Source of the DNA: Candidatus Endomicrobiellum pyrsonymphae
GTDB taxonomy: Bacteria; Elusimicrobiota; Endomicrobiia; Endomicrobiales; Endomicrobiaceae
Length of the DNA: 41,312 bases
Direction of reading: 5' to 3'
Assembly: GCA_020328045.1 (NCBI GenBank)
Contig: JAIXMY010000002.1
Span: 1-41,312, forward strand
The position numbers were made by a program, and so were the translations under genes. Numbering within the stretch: position 1 is the stretch's first letter; every line of letters begins with the position of its first letter. Below the pieces are notes generated by a model. It did not search any database, was not told the origin of the DNA, and worked only from the letters and a program-made list of their open reading frames with translations. This document shows positions 27,261-37,255 of this stretch, piece by piece.

Positions 27261-29504
27261 ATGCCAAAATATTTAGTAATAGTGGAGTCGCCGGCAAAAG
27301 AAAAAACAATATCAAAAATCTTGGGCAAGGATTTTATCATAAAAAGTTCTTACGGGCACATAAGAGATCTCCCCAAAAGTAAACTTGGAATTGATATTGA
27401 AAATAATTTTGAGCCTACATACATAAATGTGCCAAAGGCTGAAAAACTTATATCTGATTTAAAAAAAGCGTCCGGTGATGCGGATAAAGTTTATCTTGCA
27501 ACCGATTTCGATCGCGAAGGCGAAGCCATTGCTTGGCATCTAAAAGAAGCGCTAAACCTTTCTGATTCTGAAATTTCTAGGATAACATTTCACGAAATTA
27601 CGCCTGAAGCAATTCTTGACTCGGTAAAACGCCCTAGGGAATTGGATATGCGTCTTGTAAACAGCCAGCAGGCTCGCAGACTTTTAGACAGACTTGTGGG
27701 CTATAAACTTTCTCCTCTTTTGTGGAAAAAGGTGAAAATTGGACTCTCCGCGGGCAGAGTGCAGTCTGTGGCAGTAATGATTATTTGTATCAGAGAAGAA
27801 GAAATTAAAAGTTTTTCACCTGTAGAATATTGGAGTATCGAAGCCGAATTATCAAAACTTGATAAAAATACGCTTCCTTTTAAAGCGCAACTTTTTTCAA
27901 AAAATGACATTAAGTTTGATAAATTTTCCATGAAGACTAAAGAACAGTCCGATGAAATACTAAAAGAGCTTGAAGGTGCAAAATATATTGTTAAATCTGT
28001 TGGATCCAAACAGCGCAAACGCTCTCCTTACCCGCCATACACAACGTCAACGATGCAACAAGATGTTTCAAGACGACTTGGATTTTCAGCTTCTAAGACA
28101 ATGTCTATCGCCCAAAAACTTTACGAAGGAATACACACGAGAGGAAGTGCAGGCGTAGGTCTTATAACCTACATGAGAACAGACTCTTTAAACATTGCAA
28201 AAAGCGCTCAGAACGAAACGCTAAAGTTTATTGAATCTTCCTATGGCAAAGATTTTCTTCCAAAAGCTCCAAGATTTTATAAAACAAAAGCTAAAGGCGC
28301 GCAAGAAGCGCACGAAGCAATAAGACCAACTTCTCCAAATAGAATCCCTTCCAAGATAAAGCACTCTTTGTCTCCTGACGAATTTAAGCTTTATGACTTA
28401 ATATGGAAAAGATTTTTAGCAAGTCAAATGGCAGACGCAAATTACAACACTGTAACTGCTGAAATTTCTGCAAAAGATTATTTATTCAAAGCTTCGGGCA
28501 GTACGTTGCTTTTTGATGGATTTTTAAAAGTTTATAACATAGACGACGATGAAAAAGAAGCAAAACTTCCCCCATTAAAAAATGACGAGCTTTTAAATCT
28601 GTTGCAGATAATACCGCAGCAACATTTTACAGAACCGCCGCCGCGATATAACGATGCAAGTTTAATTAAAGCGCTTGAAGAACACGGCATAGGAAGACCG
28701 TCGACGTATGCGCCTACAATCAAAACTATTTTAGACAGATTGTACGTAAGGCTCGACGGAAAAAAATTTGTACCTACAAATCTCGGTATGGTTGTAAATG
28801 ATGTCTTAAAAAATCATTTTGGTAACATAATCAACGTCGAATTTACTGCAGGCGTTGAAGAAAAACTAGATAAAATCGCAGAAGATAAAGCAGTTTGGCA
28901 AAATGTTTTAAAAGATTTTTATACGCCTCTTGAAAAAGATTTAGCCGAAGCTGAACAGAACCTGCAAAGACAAAAAATTCAGGCTCAGGAATCTTCGAAA
29001 ATATGCCCCAATTGTGGAAAACACATGGTTGTAAGAGATTCTAGAAGAGGACAGTTTTTAGGATGTTCGGGATATCCTGAATGTAAAACAACAATGGCTT
29101 TAGATAAAGACGGGAATGTGGCTGCGGATCCACAAGAAACAGATATGAAATGCGATAAATGCGAAAACGTTCTTCTTAAAAAAATTGGGTTTAACGGAAA
29201 GACGTATCTTGTATGTAAAAATCTTAACTGTAAAACAACGTATAATATTGATAAATACGGGAACAAAGTTATCAAGCCTGAACCACAACATACAGATATA
29301 AAATGTAAAAAATGTGGAGCTGAAATGCTTAAAAGAATAGCGAAAAGGGGATCGTTTCTCACGTGTTCAGCTTTCCCCAAATGTAGGAACTTACAATGGA
29401 TAAAAATACCAAAGGAAACAACGAAAGCGAAGAAGATTCCAAAAACGCAGACTGCAAAAGCTCAATCAAAGAAACCATCGAAGAAGAAAGCAAAATCCAG
29501 TTAG
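27261..29504 (+). CDS. topA: DNA topoisomerase I
   Basis: MPKYLVIVESPAKEKTISKILG, TDFDREGEAIAWHL, GRVQSVAV, GLITYMRTDS, three C-terminal Cys4-type zinc-binding repeats and a Lys-rich tail. Confidence 0.97.
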   Translation: MPKYLVIVESPAKEKTISKILGKDFIIKSSYGHIRDLPKSKLGIDIENNFEPTYINVPKAEKLISDLKKASGDADKVYLATDFDREGEAIAWHLKEALNLSDSEISRITFHEITPEAILDSVKRPRELDMRLVNSQQARRLLDRLVGYKLSPLLWKKVKIGLSAGRVQSVAVMIICIREEEIKSFSPVEYWSIEAELSKLDKNTLPFKAQLFSKNDIKFDKFSMKTKEQSDEILKELEGAKYIVKSVGSKQRKRSPYPPYTTSTMQQDVSRRLGFSASKTMSIAQKLYEGIHTRGSAGVGLITYMRTDSLNIAKSAQNETLKFIESSYGKDFLPKAPRFYKTKAKGAQEAHEAIRPTSPNRIPSKIKHSLSPDEFKLYDLIWKRFLASQMADANYNTVTAEISAKDYLFKASGSTLLFDGFLKVYNIDDDEKEAKLPPLKNDELLNLLQIIPQQHFTEPPPRYNDASLIKALEEHGIGRPSTYAPTIKTILDRLYVRLDGKKFVPTNLGMVVNDVLKNHFGNIINVEFTAGVEEKLDKIAEDKAVWQNVLKDFYTPLEKDLAEAEQNLQRQKIQAQESSKICPNCGKHMVVRDSRRGQFLGCSGYPECKTTMALDKDGNVAADPQETDMKCDKCENVLLKKIGFNGKTYLVCKNLNCKTTYNIDKYGNKVIKPEPQHTDIKCKKCGAEMLKRIAKRGSFLTCSAFPKCRNLQWIKIPKETTKAKKIPKTQTAKAQSKKPSKKKAKSS

Positions 29505-30376
29505 ATTTTTTTGCAAAATATCTTAAAGCTGAGAGAAATTTTTCTCCGCACACTTTAAGAGCGTATTTAAGAGATATATCTGATCTTGTTCTGTTCCTGC
29601 AAAAGAAGAAACTAAAGTTCTGCGATGTTGGCAAATACGACATAAGAGAATTTCTTGAAGAATTAAATAAAAAACGTTTAAGCAAAGCGACTCTCGCAAG
29701 AAAATTTGCCACTCTTCGAACTTTCTATAAATTTTTAATAATTAATAATATTATTAAAAAAAATCCTATAGAAAACATGTCGGGACCTAAAAAAGACAGA
29801 AAAGTTCCATCGTTTCTAACTGAAAATGAGATGCAGAAGCTGTTTAATTTATCAGATATAAAACTAAGAGATAGAGCAATGATTGAACTTCTTTATTCAT
29901 GCGGTTTAAGAATTGAAGAGCTGATGAGTTTAGATTTAAAGAATATAGATTTTATATCAAATATCGTTACAGTAACAGGTAAGGGAAATAAAGAAAGAAT
30001 TGTGCCCGTAGGAAATCAAGCTTTGAACGTTATAAGAGAATATATTAATGAACGTCGTGCGCAAAATCTTCCTTATGATATAAAATCGCCTGTATTTTTA
30101 AACGAACATCTAAAAAGACTAGACCAAAGAACAGCTCGAAGAATTTTACATAGATGGTTTGTTAAGGCAGGTCTTGCAAAAAAAGTGAGTCCGCACACTT
30201 TAAGACATACATTTGCAACTCACATTCTTGACAGGGGATGCGATTTAAGAAGCGTACAGGAAATGCTCGGGCATAAAAACCTTTCTACAACACAGATTTA
30301 TACTCATGTTACAATAGAAAGTCTAAAAAAGATTTATCAAAAAGCACACCCGAGAGATATAGTCGGCTATAAATAA
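29396..30376 (+). CDS. xerC: Tyrosine recombinase XerC/XerD
   Basis: YLKAERNFSPHTLRAYLRDI, LYSCGLRIEELMSLDLKNID, HTLRHTFATHILDRGCDLRSVQEMLGHKNLSTTQIYTHV (R..HxxR..H..Y). Confidence 0.93.
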   Translation: MDKNTKGNNESEEDSKNADCKSSIKETIEEESKIQLDFFAKYLKAERNFSPHTLRAYLRDISDLVLFLQKKKLKFCDVGKYDIREFLEELNKKRLSKATLARKFATLRTFYKFLIINNIIKKNPIENMSGPKKDRKVPSFLTENEMQKLFNLSDIKLRDRAMIELLYSCGLRIEELMSLDLKNIDFISNIVTVTGKGNKERIVPVGNQALNVIREYINERRAQNLPYDIKSPVFLNEHLKRLDQRTARRILHRWFVKAGLAKKVSPHTLRHTFATHILDRGCDLRSVQEMLGHKNLSTTQIYTHVTIESLKKIYQKAHPRDIVGYK

Positions 30377-30587
30377 CAATCTCAAACACGTTAAACACAG
30401 AAAGAAGCGATCCCGCGTGATATTTAAAGCGATATTGTTTTCGTTGTTTGTAACAAGAATACATTTGCGATTTCCGTGTTATATGACAGGTCTATATAAA
30501 TTACATCTATCAAACCATTGCCGTTTTTATTTATGTAGGTTGCGCATAAGTTTTTTAGAGGAAACAATTCATCTGTTCCCATCTACT

Positions 30588-31643
30588 TTATTTCCCAAAC
30601 AGCTTGCCAACGCCTAAACGCAAAATATCGCTGTACGTTGCAAAAAGAAAAATACCTAGTATAAAAACTAAACCTATCGTATTGTAAATTTGAACGATTT
30701 TTGCGCTTATCTGTTTTTTTATTATTCCTTCGACAAAAAATAAAACTATCATGCCGCCATCAACCATAGGAATAGGAAATAAGTTAAATAATCCCAAGGT
30801 AACCGACATAATTGCAAGAAAACTTAAATAATTCTGCATTCCAGACTTTGTAGCGTTTGCCATAGTCCGCATAATGCCAATAGGACCTGAAATTTCAGGA
30901 GTTTCAAACGAAATAACTTTGTCTATAAGATATGCGACAGTCGAAACAGTTTGCATTATTGAAGCTTCTACTCCAAGACAAATAGATTTAAAAAATCCGA
31001 TTTCTATATTCGTTTTTAAAGGCGCTATACCTATTGAATCTTCCCTCGTCACGGGATTTTTTGTAACAATCATACTTAAATCAAAGGAATAAGTTCCTCT
31101 TTCTATTACAAAAGTTGTTTGCTTTTCGGCTTTATTTTTTAAATTGCTTAACAATTCCTCCCATGTATCTATTTCTACGCCATCTATTGATTTTATTTTA
31201 TCTCCGGGAACAAGACCTGCCTGCGCTGCGGGATAATTTTCTATAACAGCGCCTATAGAAGAACTTGTAGAAATTTTCGTTACCCCCCATATATTAAAAA
31301 CGAAAACAAAAAGAAAAACGGCTAGAATATAATTTAAAAAAGGACCCGCAAAAGATATCCATACTTTTTTATACCACTTAAGCGATAAATATTCGCCCTC
31401 TCCACCCGTAGCTCCAGTGGGATTGTCGCCCGCCATAGAAACAAACCCGCCGAAAGGAACAGCTTTGATACAATATTTTGTGCCCTTGTAAGTATGTTTT
31501 ATTAAATCGGGACCAAAACCCAAAGCAAATGTTAATATTCTAATTTTACACATTTTTGCAGCAAAAAAATGTCCCAACTCGTGTATAAAAACCAAAAAAC
31601 CAAATCCAGCCGCAACACCAAGTATCTGAAGAACGATAGTCAT
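30588..31643 (-). CDS. rseP: RIP metalloprotease RseP (site-2 protease family)
   Basis: GFLVFIHELGHFFAAKMCKIRI (HExxH), PDZ-like segment, NLFPIPMVDGGMIVLF. Confidence 0.94.
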   Translation of the reverse strand: MTIVLQILGVAAGFGFLVFIHELGHFFAAKMCKIRILTFALGFGPDLIKHTYKGTKYCIKAVPFGGFVSMAGDNPTGATGGEGEYLSLKWYKKVWISFAGPFLNYILAVFLFVFVFNIWGVTKISTSSSIGAVIENYPAAQAGLVPGDKIKSIDGVEIDTWEELLSNLKNKAEKQTTFVIERGTYSFDLSMIVTKNPVTREDSIGIAPLKTNIEIGFFKSICLGVEASIMQTVSTVAYLIDKVISFETPEISGPIGIMRTMANATKSGMQNYLSFLAIMSVTLGLFNLFPIPMVDGGMIVLFFVEGIIKKQISAKIVQIYNTIGLVFILGIFLFATYSDILRLGVGKLFGK

Positions 31644-31686
31644 TTGTTATACTCTCCTTTATAAAATTTTAAACTTAATACTGCAA

Positions 31687-32892
31687 TTACAATGCCCAAA
31701 TTGAGTCGCCTCTGGGGACAACTAAACTGATTTTATTTACTAATTTTTTTGCATACTGTCGCGCCCAAGAATCCGCAGCAAAAAAAGTATTTAACAACAT
31801 ATCTTTTGAAATCTTATGAGCATAAACTGTTTTCCCAACAATTTTTGCAATATCTGTAAACTTTACCTCTTTGTTTAAAAATGCCGCAACAGCCGTCTCA
31901 TTTGCCGCACTCATTACCGCAGGCAAAGTATGCCCTTTTTTTGCGGCATAATATGCAAGTTTTAAACACGGGAATTTATTGAAATCAGGTTTATAAAATT
32001 CCAATTTGCCTATTTCTGCGAAATCTAAAGATTTAACACTAGACGATACTCTTTCAGGATAAGTTAACGCGTACTGTATCGGAAGACGCATATCTGGGTT
32101 TGAAAGTTGCGCTACCACAGAACCGTCGACATACTCCACCATTGAATGCACTATAGACTGAGGATGTATAACAATTTCAATTTTATCTATGGGTACGCCA
32201 AAAAGAATAGATGCCTCAATAGCTTCGAGACCTTTGTTCATAAGAGTAGCGCTATCTATTGTTATCTTTTTACCCATCTTCCAAGTGGGATGATCTAAAG
32301 CCTGTTCAACCGTTATTTTAGAAAAATCTTTGTTATATTTGTAAAATGGTCCGCCTGAAGCGGTAAGCAATATTCTTTTAATCTGCGATTTTTTCTCTCC
32401 GCCACAACACTGAAATATCGCCGAATGTTCGCTATCAACAGGCAATACGGAGATACCGTTTTCCTCAGCAAGATTCATTATAAAGCTCCCTGCCATAACA
32501 AGCGATTCTTTATTTGCAATCGCTTGTTATGGCACGTCTTTTTTTGCTTTTATTGCCGCAATTACCGACCTCAAACCAACAGAACCTACAACTGAAGCAA
32601 AAACCATACTAACATCAGGTAGCGTCGCAAGTTTCTCCAATCCTTCTTCACCACTATAAATATTTGTTTTTACATCGTTTGATTTACACCATTGCTTTAA
32701 GATTTGAGCATCCGATTGATTGCCGACTGACACTGCGAGAGGTCTAAATTTTTTGATTTGAGATTTTAGAAGTTTTATATTTGAACCAACAGCAAGACCT
32801 TCAACGCGAACATAATTTTTCATCTTAGAAACTATATCAAGAATTTGCGCTCCTATCGAGCCTGACGAACCTAAAATAGTTATTTTTTTCAT
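31687..32892 (-). pseudogene. dxr: 1-deoxy-D-xylulose 5-phosphate reductoisomerase, interrupted by an in-frame TAA
   Basis: N-terminal ORF 32527-32892 (MKKITILGSSGSIGAQILDIV...SVIAAIKAKKDVP*) continues in the same frame as QAIANKESLVMAGSFIMNLAEENGISVLPVDSEHSAIFQC... (31687-32496). Stop at 32527-32529. Confidence 0.88.
32491..32534. repeat. Perfect inverted repeat in dxr, 17-bp arms, 10-nt loop
   Basis: tgccataacaagcgatt (32491-32507) / ctttatttgc / aatcgcttgttatggca (32518-32534). Confidence 0.97.
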
Positions 32893-32935
32893 TATTTTAT
32901 TTCGATTGTAAATAAATCAAAACCCTCTGACTTGT

Positions 32936-33534
32936 TTATCGTAGAATTTGCAGAACGTAATATACAGCCGGCGCTGCAAATATATAAGAATCAAATCTGT
33001 CAAAAACACCGCCATGACCCGGTATTATTTTACCAGAATCTTTAATATTCCCGTCCCTTTTAATAAGCGATTCTGCGAGATCCGAAAATTGTCCCGTAAA
33101 ACCCAAACAACTATGAAAATGAAAAATATTAATTTCATACCGTCGTATAAATTACGTATATAAACCATATACATTAAAGAAAGCGGAATAAAAAAAGAGC
33201 CGAAAAAAGACACACTAATTCTTCCGACGCTTAAGCTTGGATTTTCGCCAAAAACTTCTATAAAAAAGAAAACAAACATCATTATTATTGCCGAAACCGC
33301 AACTTTGTCATACGGAAATATATCAAAGAAATATAAAAACAAAAAAAACACGACGGCCATTGCAAGCGACGTTGCGCTATGAGGATTATATCTTTTTGAA
33401 ATGGCAAGATATTCTTTAACACAAAAAAATGACACTGTAAACATGAGTAAGTAAAATGGGATATTGCCAAAATATATACATACAAAAACAAGAGGTATTC
33501 CGACAAGAGCCGTCAAAATTCTAGTTGATAACAT
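32936..33534 (-). pseudogene. cdsA: Phosphatidate cytidylyltransferase, internal deletion plus frameshift
   Basis: ORF 33025-33534 looks like the CdsA N-terminal membrane region to FIVVW. Another frame then reads GFTGQFSDLAESLIKRDGNIKDSGKIIPGHGGVFDRFDSYIFAAPAVYYVLQILR*, the conserved CdsA C-terminus; the segment between is absent. Confidence 0.92.
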
Positions 33535-33564
33535 TATCTAGTTCTCCAAATAATTTGACAGACA

Positions 33565-34242
33565 TCAAATTCCACCAAAGCGTCTTTCTCTTTTTTGAAA
33601 CTCGGCTATTGCATTTTCTAAATCATGCCGCGCAAAATCCGGCCAAAGTTTATCCGTTATATAAATTTCAGAATACGCTATTTGCCATAAAAGGAAATTT
33701 GATATTCTAAGTTCTCCGGAAGTACGAATAAGCAGATCTGGATCAGGCTGTCCCGCAGTATATAAAAAAGATGACACTATCTCTTCTGTGGGCTTTTTTA
33801 TATCTTGCCTTAACATTTCTTCAAAAACATGCAAAAGTTCTTGTCTTGCGCCATAATTTAAAGCTATATTCAACTCAAGACCTGTATTTTTAGAAGTAAT
33901 TTTACAAGCGCTTTCAATTTCAGTTTTTAGATTTTCAGGGAATTTTGACAAATCGCCCAAAATCCTTAATTTAACGCTGGAATTATTTAATTCTTCCAAT
34001 TCTTTTTTAATAAACTGTTTCAACAAAGAGAATAGCGTTTTTATTTCCGTACGAGGTCTTTTCCAATTTTCAGCAGAAAAAGCATATAGGGTCAAAACCT
34101 TGATGCCAAGACTATCTGCCGCCTTAACAATCTTTTTTACGGTTTTGACCCCTTGCTTATGACCAAAGGCTCTAGGCAAAGATCTTCTCTTAGCCCATCT
34201 GCCACTCCCATCCATTATAATAGCTACGTGTACGGGTATCAA
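33565..34242 (-). CDS. uppS: Isoprenyl transferase (undecaprenyl diphosphate synthase)
   Basis: VAIIMDGSGRWAKRRSLPRAFGHKQGVKTVK, LTLYAFSAENWKRP, NIALNYGARQELL, PDPDLLIRTSGELRISNFLLWQIAYSEIYITDKLWPDF. Confidence 0.96.
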   Translation of the reverse strand: MIPVHVAIIMDGSGRWAKRRSLPRAFGHKQGVKTVKKIVKAADSLGIKVLTLYAFSAENWKRPRTEIKTLFSLLKQFIKKELEELNNSSVKLRILGDLSKFPENLKTEIESACKITSKNTGLELNIALNYGARQELLHVFEEMLRQDIKKPTEEIVSSFLYTAGQPDPDLLIRTSGELRISNFLLWQIAYSEIYITDKLWPDFARHDLENAIAEFQKRERRFGGI

Positions 34243-34251
34243 AAATCTACC

Positions 34252-34428
34252 TTATTTCTGCGAAATTGCGCTTACAGGACAAGTCGATTCACATGCTCCG
34301 CAACTTACGCATACGTCAGGTTTAATTACGTAGTGTTTGTCATCTTTCGATTCAATAGCTGAAACAGGGCAGTTGCCTGAACACGCTCCGCACCCAACAC
34401 ATACTGTCGCATCAATTTGATAAGTCAT
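34252..34428 (-). CDS. 2[4Fe-4S] ferredoxin
   Basis: MTYQIDATVCVGCGACSGNCPVSAI...YVIKPDVCVSCGACESTCPVSAISQK: two CxxCxxCxxxCP clusters. The upstream extension in the track ORF overlaps frr and is unlikely. Confidence 0.93.
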   Translation of the reverse strand: MTYQIDATVCVGCGACSGNCPVSAIESKDDKHYVIKPDVCVSCGACESTCPVSAISQK

Positions 34429-34462
34429 TTTAATCCTCCTCTTTTTATTTGACCATAAAATC

Positions 34463-35023
34463 TTACATCTGCATAACTTCTTTTTCTTTAGCAACTACAA
34501 TTTCGTCTATTGTCTTTATATAACCGTCCGTAATTTTTTGAGCAACTGCTTCAAATTTCTTTTTATCATCTTCAGTTATAACTTTATCTTTTTCAAGTTT
34601 TTTTATATTCTCAACCAAAACCCTTCTTTCATTCCTTACAGCAACTCTAAAATCTTCAGCCATTCTGCCTATAGATTTTGCTATTTCTTTTCTTCTCTCT
34701 TCAGTAGGATGAGGAATTACAATACGTATGAGCTTTCCATCGTTTACAGGGTTCATACCGATATCTGCTTTCTGAATCGCCTTTTCTATAGCGCCTAGCT
34801 GAGAAACGTCCCAAGGTCTTATTTCTATTGTCCTTGCGTCCGGAACGCTAATGCTTGCAATTTGATTTATAGGCGCAAGAGATCCATAACTTTCAACCTT
34901 AATTCCTTCCACTACAGCGCCACTTACTTTACCGGTCCTTATAGAAGTCAATTCAGATTTCAACCTATCTATAGTTTTTTTCATGGATTCTTCAGACGCC
35001 GAAAAAAAACTTTGAGCTTGCAT
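34463..35023 (-). CDS. frr: Ribosome recycling factor
   Basis: MKKTIDRLKSELTSIRTGKVSGAVVEGIKVESYGSLAPINQIASISVPDARTIEIRPWD...IRIVIPHPTEERRKEI. Confidence 0.96.
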   Translation of the reverse strand: MQAQSFFSASEESMKKTIDRLKSELTSIRTGKVSGAVVEGIKVESYGSLAPINQIASISVPDARTIEIRPWDVSQLGAIEKAIQKADIGMNPVNDGKLIRIVIPHPTEERRKEIAKSIGRMAEDFRVAVRNERRVLVENIKKLEKDKVITEDDKKKFEAVAQKITDGYIKTIDEIVVAKEKEVMQM

Positions 35024-35025
35024 TG

Positions 35026-35724
35026 CTAAGCCTCCACAGTTGTACCTATTTTGTCATCGTTTAAAACTTTCTTCAAATTACCGTCCTTATAAAAATCAAA
35101 CACTTTAATTATCACATTAGTCCGCATACACAACGAGAAAGCCTCATAATCCATTATCTTCAAATGTTTATCCAAAGCTTCTTGAAAAGTTAAAGAATCA
35201 TATTTTATGGCATCTTTATACTTTTTTGGATCTGCGCTATACACACCATCAACTTGCGTGGCTTTAAGTAAAATATTAGCTTTTATTTCAGCCGCTCTCA
35301 AAGCAGCGGTAGTATCAGTTGTAAAAAAAGGATTGCCCGTACCGCCTGCAAAAACAATAACTTTTCCTTGTTCCATAGACCCTATAACTTTTTCTCTGTT
35401 AAAATTTTCAGCAAAACCACTTACGCCTCTTGCCGAAAACACTATCGATTTTATTCCCGCTTTCAATAAAGAATCATTTAAGGCAAAAGCATTCATAACT
35501 GTCGCAAGCATGCCCATTTTATCCGCAGTAACTCTTTCTATAAACTTGCCCGCGCCTCTCCAAATATTGCCTGCGCCTACGACAATTGCAAGCTGTATTT
35601 CACTGTCTAAGACAGCAAAACTGATTTCTTTGACCGTTCTCGAAAGACTTGACTCACTTATCAACGATGAATCGCTAGAAAAAGCTTCGCCGGAAAGTTT
35701 TAAAAGCGCTCTCTTTACGGGCAT
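35026..35724 (-). CDS. pyrH: UMP kinase
   Basis: RALLKLSGEAF, IAIVVGAGNIWRGA, DKMGMLATVMNAFALNDSL, VIVFAGGTGNPFFTTDTTAALRAAEI, LLKATQVDGVYSADPKK. Confidence 0.96.
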   Translation of the reverse strand: MPVKRALLKLSGEAFSSDSSLISESSLSRTVKEISFAVLDSEIQLAIVVGAGNIWRGAGKFIERVTADKMGMLATVMNAFALNDSLLKAGIKSIVFSARGVSGFAENFNREKVIGSMEQGKVIVFAGGTGNPFFTTDTTAALRAAEIKANILLKATQVDGVYSADPKKYKDAIKYDSLTFQEALDKHLKIMDYEAFSLCMRTNVIIKVFDFYKDGNLKKVLNDDKIGTTVEA

Positions 35725-35726
35725 TA

Positions 35727-36320
35727 TTATTCTCCGAGTTTAAATCTTGCAAATCTTTTTATTACTATATTCTCACCGATTTTTGCAATGACGTTTGTTA
35801 CTAAATCTTTTATTGTTTCTTTGCCCGAAGTGTCTCTCATATAAATCTGATCGTACAAACATATCTGGCTATAAAACTTTTCAATCTTGCCCTCGATGAT
35901 TTTGTCCCAGACTTTCTCAGGTTTTCCTAATTCCTTAAGCTGAGCTTTATAAATCTCTCGCTCTGCTTCAAGAATACTTGAAGGAACTTGCTCGCGTGAG
36001 ACATAAGTAGGAGAAACTGCTACAATCTGCATAGCGATTTCTTTGACTAAAGATTGAAAATCTTCTGTTTTTGCCACAAAGTCTGTTTCACAATTTACTT
36101 CAACCAAAGCGCCAAGTGTTCCATTGCCATGTATGTACGAATAAACAAGACCTTGCTTTGCAGCCCTTCCTGCTTTTTTGACAGCAGATGCCATGCCTTT
36201 CTCTCTAAGCCATCGGCAAGCTTTATCTATATCATCATTTGATTCTTTTAACGCATTCCTGCAATCCATTACACCCGCGCCTGTCATTTCTCTTAACTTC
36301 GTTATAAGCTCCGTTGACAT
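35727..36320 (-). CDS. tsf: Elongation factor Ts
   Basis: LREMTGAGVMDCRNALKESNDDIDKACRWLREKGMASA, YIHGNGTLGALVEVNCETDFVAK. Confidence 0.96.
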   Translation of the reverse strand: MSTELITKLREMTGAGVMDCRNALKESNDDIDKACRWLREKGMASAVKKAGRAAKQGLVYSYIHGNGTLGALVEVNCETDFVAKTEDFQSLVKEIAMQIVAVSPTYVSREQVPSSILEAEREIYKAQLKELGKPEKVWDKIIEGKIEKFYSQICLYDQIYMRDTSGKETIKDLVTNVIAKIGENIVIKRFARFKLGE

Positions 36321-37102
36321 TATTCCACTCCTCTTTCCTGAGAGTCTTTCTCTTCTTTCACAGTTTCTTCTTTAACAGATTCCCGCGCTACCTCAGCTTC
36401 TTCACCATCTTTCTTTTCAATAACACCTTTGCCTTCCAAAACAGCATCTGCAACAATAGAGCAGAAGAGCTTTACAGCTCTGATAGCGTCATCATTTCCA
36501 GGGATAGGATAATCGACTAAATCCGGATCGCAGTTTGTATCGCAAACTGCAACAACAGGAATATTAAGTTTCCTTGCTTCTGAAACTGCTGTCGCCTCTT
36601 CATGAGGATCTACGACAAACATAAGTCCAGGAAGCCTCGTCATATTTTTAAGACCTTCTAAAGACTTCTCAAGTTTAATTCTCTCTTTTTCAATCTGAGA
36701 CTGTTCTTTCTTTGAAAGAACCCTAAGAACACCGTCTTCTTTCATTTTCTCTATTTCTTTATATCTTGCAATTGATTTTTTCAATGTTTCAAAGTTTGTA
36801 AGCGTTCCACCTAACCATCTCTCAATAACGAAAAACGCTCCACAACGTAATGCTTCGTCTTTCACTGGAAGCTGAGCCTGTTTCTTTGTACCTACAAATA
36901 TAATTTCTCTTCCTTCTGCGACAAGATCTCTTACAACTTTGTAGTTTTCCTTCAACTCTTTGAGCGTTTTCTGAAGATCGATAATGTGTATCTTATTTCT
37001 CTTTCCAAAAATAAATTTTGCCATCTTTGGATTCCATCTTCTGGTTTGGTGTCCAAAATGAACACCGGCCTCCAGCAAAGCCTTCATACTAATGTTTGCC
37101 AT
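36320..37102 (-). CDS. rpsB: 30S ribosomal protein S2
   Basis: [113 protein letters not shown]. Confidence 0.97.
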   Translation of the reverse strand: MANISMKALLEAGVHFGHQTRRWNPKMAKFIFGKRNKIHIIDLQKTLKELKENYKVVRDLVAEGREIIFVGTKKQAQLPVKDEALRCGAFFVIERWLGGTLTNFETLKKSIARYKEIEKMKEDGVLRVLSKKEQSQIEKERIKLEKSLEGLKNMTRLPGLMFVVDPHEEATAVSEARKLNIPVVAVCDTNCDPDLVDYPIPGNDDAIRAVKLFCSIVADAVLEGKGVIEKKDGEEAEVARESVKEETVKEEKDSQERGVE

Positions 37103-37255
37103 AACTTCCCCTTTGGTTTTTTGCTGCGTTTAACGCAGACCCGTTTCAGACGAACAATTTTCGTCTTACGGCTTCCACAATTTTCAATCTCCAAAATCCA
37201 CAAATCTAAATTTGGGAACCTTTGGCAAATCCAACTGTGTGCTTATTACCCCTTC

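Noticed and set aside
29733-29761. AT-rich inverted repeat (tttttaataat...attattaaaaa) in xerC
   Set aside because: Low-complexity AT coding sequence (FLIINNIIKKN) aligning with an expected XerC region; no sign of insertion.
34429-34494. N-terminal extension of the ferredoxin ORF
   Set aside because: Overlaps frr and adds no ferredoxin-like sequence; the internal Met before TYQIDATVCVGCG is preceded by a plausible aggagga-type RBS.
35207-35743. 178-aa plus-strand ORF antisense to pyrH
   Set aside because: Fully mirrors a well supported pyrH on the other strand; composition is the reverse reading of a coding gene and no family motif is visible.
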